In this document: positions 1 to 5,011 of the stretch, piece by piece
How positions within the stretch are numbered: the stretch's first letter is position 1
Layout: each line of letters opens with the position of its first letter
Assembly: GCA_021159105.1 (NCBI GenBank)
Contig: JAGGSM010000023.1
Location: 1-5,179, forward strand
DNA: 5,179 nt
Direction: 5' to 3'
Origin: Candidatus Bipolaricaulota bacterium
GTDB lineage: Bacteria > Bipolaricaulota > Bipolaricaulia > UBA7950 > UBA9294
Notes under the pieces: model-generated
Databases searched by the model: none
Told to the model about the DNA's origin: nothing
The model's input: the letters and a program-made list of their open reading frames with translations, nothing else
Position numbers and translations under genes: made by a program

Positions 1-27
1 CACGAGGCGAGCCTCATGATGCCTTAG
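1..27 (+). CDS. Possible C-terminal tail of an unidentified upstream gene (partial)
   Basis: Reading from base 1, frame 1 gives eight codons (HEASLMMP) and then a TAG stop at 25-27, followed by the ribosome binding site of the next gene. I prefer this frame because seven of its eight codons end in G or C, like the confident genes here. Frame 3 is also open (to a stop at 51-53, overlapping the lipoyl gene) but has mostly A/T third positions, and frame 2 closes at once. Eight residues are too few to name a family. From the lipoyl-domain neighbour, a 2-oxoacid dehydrogenase subunit (E1, E2 or E3) would be a natural guess, but this is context only. Confidence 0.3.
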   Translation, partial: HEASLMMP

Positions 28-31
28 TGCT

Positions 32-37
32 AGGAGG
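32..37 (+). promoter_or_regulatory. Ribosome binding site of the lipoyl-domain gene
   Basis: A perfect AGGAGG lies five bases before the ATG at 43. It is the canonical anti-16S complement at near-ideal spacing and fixes the start of the 81-residue protein. It sits just after a stop codon at 25-27, so the gene may be translated independently within a longer transcript. Confidence 0.8.
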
Positions 38-42
38 AAGCG

Positions 43-288
43 ATGAACGATGAGAAGGGTAACTACCTGGACCTCCCCGATCTGGGCGAGGTGGATGAGG
101 TGATGATCGTCGAGTGGCTGAAGAAAGAGGGGGACGCCTTCGATGTCGGGGATGATCTGGTCGAGGTGGAGACGGAGAAGACCACCTTTATCGTCGATGC
201 CCCACGAGCCGGGAAGATCGAACGCGTGTTGCTCCACGCCGGGGAGAAGGCGCGCATCGGAGAGCACCTGGCAGAGTTGAGCGCGTAG
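43..288 (+). CDS. Stand-alone lipoyl-domain carrier protein
   Basis: This 81-residue protein is essentially one biotin/lipoyl-attachment domain of the 2-oxoacid dehydrogenase E2 type. The N-terminal signature LPDLGE is at residues 11-16, EWLKKEGD at 24-31 and the modification hairpin VETEKTTF at 42-49. The expected lipoylated residue is K46. Biotin carriers instead have an AMKM-like turn, so lipoate is the better call. The second half (A53-P54, G57, G67, G73) follows the usual beta-strand/glycine pattern. Normal E2 proteins fuse this domain to a subunit-binding domain and a catalytic core, and both are missing here. It therefore acts as a free swinging-arm carrier or as a separately encoded E2 lipoyl domain. 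The partner enzymes are not in the window. The next gene, lipB, starts one base after its stop, which suggests the operon modifies its own first product. Confidence 0.88.
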   Translation: MNDEKGNYLDLPDLGEVDEVMIVEWLKKEGDAFDVGDDLVEVETEKTTFIVDAPRAGKIERVLLHAGEKARIGEHLAELSA

Positions 289-289
289 G

Positions 290-970
290 ATGAAGCGGGT
301 CATTCACCTTCCTCTTGGACGCGCGGATTATGCGCGTACCTACGCCCTGCAGCAACAGCTACAGCGCATGCGTCAAGATGGCGAGATCGGTGATGTCGTG
401 ATAACGGTCGAGCACAACCCGGTGTTCACCATCGGGCGGAGCGGATCAAGGACCAATATTCGCGTGTCAGAACAGGAGCGGGAGCGATCGGGTATACCGG
501 TCTACGAGATCGACCGCGGTGGTGACATCACCTACCACGGGCCTGGACAGCTCGTCTGCTACCCGATCATCGATCTACGCGGGTATCGTCGCGATATCAA
601 GTGGTACATCGCTTCCCTCGAGCAGGGGATGATCGACCTGTGCGCCGACCTCGGCGTGGCAGCGAAGCGGCGAGCGGGGTACCCCGGCGTGTGGGTCGGG
701 GAGAGGAAGATCGCCTCAATCGGCGTCTCCGTCCGCCACTGGGTGACCATGCACGGCCTGGCGTTCAACGTCGATGTGAATAGGGAACACTTCGCCATGA
801 TCGACCCATGCGGCCTGCCGATCGAGATGGCCTCGCTCGTCGATCTCGTATCGGATGATCTGTCAATGGGCCGAGTCACTGAGGGGCTGCTGAAACACAT
901 GAAATCGATCTTCGGTTGGGATATCGTTGATCAAGAAGCGGGCAAGTACTGGAGGAGTCTAGATGTCTGA
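290..970 (+). CDS. lipB: Octanoyl-[acyl-carrier-protein]:protein N-octanoyltransferase
   Basis: LipB moves octanoate from octanoyl-ACP onto the target lysine of lipoyl domains, the first step of de novo lipoylation in the cytoplasm. At 226 residues it has normal family length. Visible signatures in order are EHNPVFTIGRSG (41-52), RGGDITYHGPGQLVCYP (76-92, the core substrate pocket), KIASIGVSVRHWVTMHGLAFNV (about 140-161) and IDPCG (171-175). K140 and C174 match the lysine/cysteine catalytic pair of the family. The ATG lies one base after the lipoyl-protein stop and has only a weak upstream Shine-Dalgarno (AGG abutting the start), so it is probably translated by coupling. Its 3' end overlaps lipA by 8 bases. 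No key residue is missing. Confidence 0.96.
   Translation: MKRVIHLPLGRADYARTYALQQQLQRMRQDGEIGDVVITVEHNPVFTIGRSGSRTNIRVSEQERERSGIPVYEIDRGGDITYHGPGQLVCYPIIDLRGYRRDIKWYIASLEQGMIDLCADLGVAAKRRAGYPGVWVGERKIASIGVSVRHWVTMHGLAFNVDVNREHFAMIDPCGLPIEMASLVDLVSDDLSMGRVTEGLLKHMKSIFGWDIVDQEAGKYWRSLDV
951..957 (+). promoter_or_regulatory. Ribosome binding site of lipA
   Basis: GGAGGAG lies inside the 3' end of lipB, five bases before the ATG at 963. It supports that start and shows that lipA carries its own strong initiation signal despite overlapping lipB. Confidence 0.75.
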
Positions 971-1835
971 TCGGCCTGAATGGTTGAAGGTGAGGGCGAA
1001 TACGGCGACGGAGGCAGCGGGGATGCGCGCTGTGCGCGATGCCCTCTCCCGCCACGGTCTGACCACCGTCTGCCAGGGGGCACGCTGTCCGAACGCGGCC
1101 GAGTGCTGGGGTGCTGGGACAGCAACGTTCATGCTCCTTGGAGATGTCTGCACGCGTTCCTGCCGCTTCTGTGCCGTTCCTACGGGGAACCCGCACGGCG
1201 CGATCGATGCGGATGAGCCAGCGAGAGTGGCATCGGCCGTTGCCGATCTCGGGTTGAGTTACGTCGTCCTAACGTCGGTCGATCGAGACGATCTGGGAGA
1301 CGGAGGAGCGTCGCTCTTCGCGGCGGCGATCATGGAGATCAAAGAGCGCTCGCCACAGGTCAAAATCGAGGCGCTCATCCCCGACTTTTCAGGCAGCGAT
1401 GAAGCCTTGCGCAGGCTCATCGCGAGTGCTCCCGACGTCATCGGCCACAACATCGAGACCGTGCGCCGGCTATCCCCTGGACTGCGTGACCCACGCGCCG
1501 ATTACGATCAGTCCCTTCGCGTGCTGGAACGCGTTCTTCAGATCTCACCGGACACGATAACCAAGAGCTCCCTCATGCTCGGACTGGGCGAGGAACGAGA
1601 CGAGGTTCTGGAGACCATGCGTGATCTGCGAAGCGTAGGAGTGAGGGCGCTCACGCTCGGTCAGTACCTTCCGCCGTCGCGCTCCGCAGCACCGCTTGTG
1701 CGCTACGTTCATCCCGATGAGTTCGCCTCCCTTGAGCGAGATGCGCGCGATCTTGGCTTCTGCTTCGTCATGTCCGGGCCACTCGTGCGAAGCTCCTACC
1801 AGGCCGCACGGACAATCACCGCATGCTCCGGCTGA
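963..1835 (+). CDS. lipA: Lipoyl synthase (radical SAM, two iron-sulfur clusters)
   Basis: LipA inserts sulfur at C6 and C8 of protein-bound octanoyl groups, completing the cofactor made by LipB. The 290 residues are typical length. The auxiliary cluster cysteines are C37, C42 and C48 (CQGARCPNAAEC), and the radical-SAM cluster is C63-x3-C67-x2-C70 (CTRSCRFC). Further family blocks are TSVDRDDLGDGGA (104-116), IEALIPDF (135-142), the HNIETV motif (162-167), KSSLMLGLGE (201-210), TLGQYLPPS (231-239) and the C-terminal RSSYQA (276-281), whose serine region caps the auxiliary cluster. Nothing is missing. It overlaps lipB by 8 bases upstream and the ligase gene by 13 bases downstream, so octanoylation, sulfur insertion and salvage are probably coupled in one transcript. 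Confidence 0.97.
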   Translation: MSDRPEWLKVRANTATEAAGMRAVRDALSRHGLTTVCQGARCPNAAECWGAGTATFMLLGDVCTRSCRFCAVPTGNPHGAIDADEPARVASAVADLGLSYVVLTSVDRDDLGDGGASLFAAAIMEIKERSPQVKIEALIPDFSGSDEALRRLIASAPDVIGHNIETVRRLSPGLRDPRADYDQSLRVLERVLQISPDTITKSSLMLGLGEERDEVLETMRDLRSVGVRALTLGQYLPPSRSAAPLVRYVHPDEFASLERDARDLGFCFVMSGPLVRSSYQAARTITACSG

Positions 1836-2563
1836 TTCTTGACCTAGATCCAACTGACCCTGCGTTCGGCCTTGCCCTCGATGAAGCGCTGCTCGAAAGC
1901 GCGCTAAGAGGGACCGACGCGCTTCGTTTCTGGGTGAACAAGCGCTGCGTGATCGTCGGAAGGTCGCAATCTGTTTCCAGCGAGGTCGACCTTCCTCATC
2001 TGCGCAAGTTGCGTATCCCTGTACTCCGTCGGATCAGCGGCGGTGGAACTGTCTACCACTATCCCGGGAACCTGAACGTTTCCCTCTATCTCAGCTGCGG
2101 AAGAGAGCTCGGCGACATCTCTCAAGCCTACGAGACCCTTGGTGAAGCAATCGCCACAGCCCTCTCACAACACGCGATCGCTGCCCATCATGATGGAAAC
2201 ATCATCCGGGTGGGGGGCGAAAAGATCGCCGGCGCGGCACAGGCAAGGCGCGGAGCGAGCCTCCTCTACCACATGAGCATCCTCATCCGCCCCTCCAAGC
2301 TGCCGATCGATGGCCTCCTTCTTGCCATGCGCCCATCCTACGCCACAAGGCATGTCCCGTCCCATCCGCTTCCAGTTAGGAGCCTGCATGAGATATCATC
2401 TGGGGTAACCGTGACAAGCGTCGTTGAGAGGATCAGTGAGCGTATGAGTGCTGTCCTCGGCAAGAGATTGCAGCAAGGGGATTACACGGAACGTGAACTG
2501 GAGAGATCAAAGAGGCTACAAGACGAGAAGTACGGGAGGGACGAGTGGAACCTCTTACGCTAG
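1823..2563 (+). CDS. Short LplA-type lipoate-protein ligase family protein
   Basis: This is a BPL/LplA/LipB-fold enzyme of 246 residues. It has ALDEALLE (18-25), the nucleotide/lipoate pocket RRISGGGTVYHYPGNLN (69-85) and GGEKIAGAAQ (131-140) with the conserved lysine at K134, followed by LLYHMSILI (147-155). These match lipoate-protein ligases, which activate free lipoate with ATP and attach it to lipoyl domains. Full LplA enzymes are usually about 330 residues with a C-terminal accessory domain. Here only a charged helical tail follows, as in archaeal split ligases that need a separate LplB. The only cysteines are C42 and C92, and none sits near residue 150 as in the LipM octanoyltransferases, so I favour ligase over LipM. 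Substrate (lipoate or octanoate) is not certain. No Shine-Dalgarno precedes the ATG, which lies inside lipA, so translation probably depends on coupling. Confidence 0.85.
   Translation: MLRLILDLDPTDPAFGLALDEALLESALRGTDALRFWVNKRCVIVGRSQSVSSEVDLPHLRKLRIPVLRRISGGGTVYHYPGNLNVSLYLSCGRELGDISQAYETLGEAIATALSQHAIAAHHDGNIIRVGGEKIAGAAQARRGASLLYHMSILIRPSKLPIDGLLLAMRPSYATRHVPSHPLPVRSLHEISSGVTVTSVVERISERMSAVLGKRLQQGDYTERELERSKRLQDEKYGRDEWNLLR
2534..2540 (+). promoter_or_regulatory. Ribosome binding site deciding the GTG start of the DUF501 gene
   Basis: GGGAGGG within the end of the ligase gene lies four bases before GTG at 2545. It supports this unusual start codon and the 19-base overlap with the upstream gene. 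Confidence 0.65.
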
Positions 2564-3078
2564 GGGATAAGCGCATTATTGCGCATCAGATCGGTCGCGA
2601 TGCGCGCGGGGTGATCGCGATTCCGCGGCGCTGCGCCTACGGATATCCGCAGGTAGCGACGGTCTATCCACTGCTCGATCGTGAGCCCTTCCCCACCATG
2701 TACTGGCTCACCTGCCCCTACCTTCATCGGGAGATCGCCGCGCTGGAGTCAGAGGGGATGATCGCTCGCATCGAGGAGCGGATCGCAAGCGATCCAGCAC
2801 TTGCCGAGCAGGTGATGCGCGCCCACCGTTCCTACATTGGGCAGCGCCTCAAGCTTCTCTCACCAGATGATCTTGCGTATCTTGAGGAGAGGCGGATGCT
2901 TCCTGCATTGACGCAGCGTGGGATCGGTGGGATTGCCAACTTCGCGCGCATCAAGTGCCTGCACCTACACGCGGCGCACGCGCTCGTGGGGGACAACCCG
3001 ATCGGCGAGATCGTTCTCAATAGCCTCGCCACTGACGCCTGCCCTCGAAGCGACGTGCTCTGTCATTCGTTTCGATAG
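2545..3078 (+). CDS. DUF501 family protein of unknown function
   Basis: This 177-residue protein is recognised by DUF501-type blocks: IPRRCAYGYPQV (26-37), FPTMYWLTCPYL (49-60), a helical middle with ERI and AHRSYI, and the C-terminal signature GIGGIANFARIKC (126-138) running into LHLHAAHALVGDNPIG (139-154). Conserved C30, C57, C138 with H140, H142 and H145 could form a metal or cluster site, but that is inference. No signal peptide or membrane span is visible, so it is probably cytoplasmic. The GTG start has a good ribosome binding site and overlaps the ligase gene by 19 bases, making it the last gene of the lipoate operon. In actinobacteria such as Mycobacterium the family usually sits between ftsB and ppx near eno, and none of those are here. 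The function is unknown, and the lipoate link is context only. Confidence 0.82.
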   Translation: MEPLTLGDKRIIAHQIGRDARGVIAIPRRCAYGYPQVATVYPLLDREPFPTMYWLTCPYLHREIAALESEGMIARIEERIASDPALAEQVMRAHRSYIGQRLKLLSPDDLAYLEERRMLPALTQRGIGGIANFARIKCLHLHAAHALVGDNPIGEIVLNSLATDACPRSDVLCHSFR

Positions 3079-3097
3079 ATGGCCAGAAGGCTATGCT
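3070..3097 (+). promoter_or_regulatory. Weak candidate sigma-70-like promoter for the exported propeller gene
   Basis: TTTCGA at 3070-3075 and TATGCT at 3092-3097 are separated by 16 bases. The second matches four of six positions of the TATAAT box and the first only three of six of TTGACA. This is the best pair in the 63-base gap before the gene at 3142, but it is weak, and read-through from the lipoate operon is equally possible. Confidence 0.2.
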
Positions 3098-3123
3098 TTC
3101 CTGTAGACTGAGGTACTCGCGCC

Positions 3124-3130
3124 GGGGAGG
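3124..3130 (+). promoter_or_regulatory. Ribosome binding site of the exported propeller gene
   Basis: GGGGAGG lies eleven bases before the ATG at 3142, slightly long spacing. It directly abuts an ATG at 3131 that opens a four-codon frame (MSIR) ending in the ATGA overlapping the real start. With no spacing, that upstream ATG is a poor initiator, so I assign the site to 3142. Confidence 0.55.
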
Positions 3131-3141
3131 ATGTCAATCAG

Positions 3142-4014
3142 ATGAACGTGAAGAGATTGTCCAGCTTCGCCATTGCCGCGGTCTTCGCAATGGTAGTGCC
3201 TCTCTTCTCGCTCTTCGCCTGTCCGAAGTTTTCCGCCCCGATCGCGGTCGGGACATTGCAGGACGGCGACATCACCGAGACATCGGGAATCGTCGCCAGC
3301 ACGCTGAGCGCTGGAACACTCTGGATCCATCAAGACTCAGGTGCCAAACCGACGATATACGCAATCACCGGCAACGGCGAGGTGATCGCCACCTGTACGC
3401 TCCCCTCTGCGCAGGCCGTCGATTGGGAGGACATAGCCAGAGGGACCTCGTCGAATGGGAAAAGCTACCTCTACATCGGCGACATCGGGGACAACCGATT
3501 TCATCGTAGGGACATCACCGTGTATCGTCTCCCCGAACCCCGAATTTCTCCCGGCGTTGATATCGCCGTCGATGACGTAGAGACGTTCCATCTCGTCTAT
3601 CCTGATCGCCCGCACGATGCAGAGACGCTCCTCTTCGATCCGACATTTGACGAACTCTACGTAATCACCAAGTGGGACTCAAGATCGAGAATGTACCGGG
3701 CGAAACTGGAGAAACCGGGAATGACGACCACACTGGAGTATGTGGGGGACTTGCCATTCAACGGGGCCACGGGCGGTGACGTGAGCGGAGACGGCGAATC
3801 AGTGGTCATCCGCACCTACTTCGCTGCCTACATCTGGCAGCGCGATCCGACGCGTCCACTGTGGAAATCGCTCGTGGAGCAGCAAGGGTGCTATGTAAAG
3901 CTTGCCACAGAACCGCAGGGAGAGGCGATCTGCTTTACCTCCGAGGGTGACCTGATGACGGTCAGTGAGGGGAAGACACCGACCATCTATCGATATACAT
4001 TCCTTTCCCCCTGA
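3142..4014 (+). CDS. Exported protein of unknown function, probable beta-propeller
   Basis: The 290 residues begin with a clear export signal: basic MNVKR, a hydrophobic stretch from about 8 to 26, then cysteine 27. LFAC is close to a lipobox but has F at -2, so it may be a lipoprotein or a cleaved secreted protein. The mature part has repeated beta-strand blades and conserved acidic motifs: ETSGI (46-50), WIHQDSG (61-67), DWEDIA (94-99), YIGDIGDN (111-118), VYRLPEP (127-133), DAETLLFDP (159-167) and GGDVSGDG (211-218). I recognise this set from uncharacterised secreted bacterial proteins with a propeller-like fold. The clustered Asp/Glu residues may bind calcium, which is inference. No enzyme function can be assigned. 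It follows the DUF501 gene after 63 bases and converges with the gene at 4254-4937. The start is fixed by the signal peptide and GGGGAGG upstream. Confidence 0.8.
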   Translation: MNVKRLSSFAIAAVFAMVVPLFSLFACPKFSAPIAVGTLQDGDITETSGIVASTLSAGTLWIHQDSGAKPTIYAITGNGEVIATCTLPSAQAVDWEDIARGTSSNGKSYLYIGDIGDNRFHRRDITVYRLPEPRISPGVDIAVDDVETFHLVYPDRPHDAETLLFDPTFDELYVITKWDSRSRMYRAKLEKPGMTTTLEYVGDLPFNGATGGDVSGDGESVVIRTYFAAYIWQRDPTRPLWKSLVEQQGCYVKLATEPQGEAICFTSEGDLMTVSEGKTPTIYRYTFLSP

Positions 4015-4195
4015 TCACGAGAAGAACGCGGTCGGGACACATCCAATCGATCAGTCACAGCGATATCGTTCTGTTCGAAGTGCCGATCCGTGCGGATTCC
4101 ATCGCTCACCGAGGATGACAACTACGGTAACTAATTCTGCTCCACGTCCTTTCTGAGGCCATCCGCGTTATCCTCCAAACAGGCGCAACTTCATT

Positions 4196-4267
4196 TCACC
4201 CCGTACCCTTTCCATACGACAGGCCAACGTACTCGTCTTCAGTAATCGGCACATTAAGGAGACGATA
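4196..4267 (-). other. Out-of-frame C-terminal continuation of the TolB-like gene
   Basis: Skipping one base after the TTT codon of residue F223 (around 4268) takes the reading frame past the TAA at 4254-4256. It continues for 23 codons to a TGA at 4196-4198. The reading begins YRLLNVPITEDEYVGLSYG, which looks like ordinary protein, while the in-frame ending LSSP is abrupt. It is probably the original C-terminus, separated by a natural frameshift mutation or by a one-base sequencing error. Programmed slippage is less likely, since I see no strong slippery site or following structure. Confidence 0.4.
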
Positions 4268-4937
4268 GAAAGTTACCCAAGGCATCGATCACGTAGTAAC
4301 TGTTATAACCGCCATTTTCGTTGTATTCGTGCCGCCAGATTAAAAAGCGATCTTGACCGATGGAGCAAAGGTCGTTTCCCAGACAAAGTATATGGAGTTC
4401 TCCACTCGGCACATCCATGCGCAGGATAAGATCGCTTGTGACCGAGCAGGGTGCTTCGAACAGGATCCTGGTCTCGTCCTGCGTCCAACACAGGTTCGTC
4501 ACCCCCGCGAGCGGAGGGATATCCGGCCAATACTCGGCGCAGCAACCGAACTCATACGGTTCCGTGTGACCGCTCTTCCCGCTGCAGATAACCTCACCGC
4601 TCCTCGGATCGACCACGATGATCTCATCGGCCTCATGCAGGACAAAGTCGGGCTCTTTGAGCGTGTCGCGATCGGGGACCGCCCTCACGAAGGCGAGCAA
4701 ACGTCCCGAAGGGGACAGAATGGGAAGGCCATCCCAAACGTCGTTACCTGTGATGCACTTTTCTGTCCGCGTTTCGAGATCATAGACCACGATCTCCTGA
4801 GCGCGCCCTTCTCCCCGTGTAAGGGCGATGAGCCCTGCCTGAGATGGAGCTGCCGTACAGGGGCTACCTGCCACAACAAGGCTTGTCACCGCACATACCA
4901 GGAACGCTGCACTGAGAAGTGTCTTGCTTCCGTCCAT
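4254..4937 (-). CDS. Exported cysteine-rich TolB/PD40-like propeller protein, C-terminus probably frameshifted
   Basis: The protein has 227 residues. The N-terminus (basic MDGSK, hydrophobic 7-23, small residues to about A30) is a signal peptide. From residue 35 on there are two or three PD40/TolB-type repeats: GLIALTRGEGRAQEIVVYDLETRTEKCIT (about 35-63) with SPSGRLLAFVRA (75-86), then DEIIVVDPRSGEV (104-116), and later WTQDETRILFEA (151-162) with LRMDVPSGELHIL (172-184). Such repeats form propeller blades, often in envelope or secreted proteins, but no substrate can be named. The mature part is rich in cysteine (27, 61, 118, 132, 133, 150, 164, 185, 191), suggesting disulfides outside the cytoplasm. 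A GGGGGAG at 4942-4948 lies four bases before the ATG and supports the start. The end appears truncated by a one-base shift (see 4196-4267). Fewer blades than a full propeller are visible. Confidence 0.72.
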   Translation of the reverse strand: MDGSKTLLSAAFLVCAVTSLVVAGSPCTAAPSQAGLIALTRGEGRAQEIVVYDLETRTEKCITGNDVWDGLPILSPSGRLLAFVRAVPDRDTLKEPDFVLHEADEIIVVDPRSGEVICSGKSGHTEPYEFGCCAEYWPDIPPLAGVTNLCWTQDETRILFEAPCSVTSDLILRMDVPSGELHILCLGNDLCSIGQDRFLIWRHEYNENGGYNSYYVIDALGNFLSSP

Positions 4938-4941
4938 TTCA

Positions 4942-4948
4942 CTCCCCC
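4942..4948 (-). promoter_or_regulatory. Ribosome binding site of the TolB-like gene
   Basis: Read on the minus strand this is GGGGGAG, four bases before the ATG at 4937-4935. It supports the chosen start directly ahead of a signal peptide. Confidence 0.55.
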
Positions 4949-4970
4949 AAGCTTTGTCCTCTCACGCTTG

Positions 4971-4991
4971 CATTGAGCTACGCTGGCAATG
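4971..4991. repeat. Small imperfect inverted repeat between the HepT-like and TolB-like genes
   Basis: CATTG and CAATG arms enclose AGC and GCT arms around a three-base loop, with a two-base bulge, giving an eight-pair interrupted stem. No T-run follows on the minus strand, so it is not a standard terminator for the HepT-like gene. It may be chance. Confidence 0.25.
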
Positions 4992-5011
4992 AGTTCCCTT
5001 CTCACCTGCCT

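Noticed and set aside
2174..2181. GCGATCGC, resembling the HIP1 repeat of cyanobacteria
   Set aside because: I noticed only one full copy, and the general GATC excess accounts for it. There is no other cyanobacterial sign.
3131..3145. Four-codon frame MSIR whose stop overlaps the ATG of the exported protein (ATGA), a possible leader peptide
   Set aside because: The Shine-Dalgarno GGGGAGG abuts this ATG with no spacing, so initiation there should be poor. The same site sits at usable distance from the real start.
3093..3509. Long overlapping open frame on the + strand across the start of the exported protein
   Set aside because: Its translation is Arg-rich and low in structure, and it overlaps a frame with a clear signal peptide and conserved motifs. 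It is a shadow frame.
4109..4162. Minus-strand 17-codon frame (MASERTWSRISYR...) with GGAGG nine bases upstream, a possible small protein
   Set aside because: It is very short, rich in Arg and Ser, matches nothing known and has no hydrophobic or structured character. A chance ribosome-binding-like sequence is enough to explain it.
4015..4195. Search for a bidirectional terminator or small RNA between the convergent genes
   Set aside because: Only tiny palindromes are present (ATCCG-TG-CGGAT near 4086-4097, CGATATCG near 4062), without a stable stem followed by a T-run.
4353..4976. 207-codon open frame on the + strand opposite the TolB-like gene
   Set aside because: The opposite strand encodes a signal peptide, a ribosome binding site and PD40-type repeats. 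The + strand frame shows no recognisable motif and is an antisense shadow of a GC-rich gene.
4976..5000. TTGCCA box on the minus strand as a -35 element for the TolB-like gene
   Set aside because: No acceptable -10 hexamer occurs 16-18 bases downstream.
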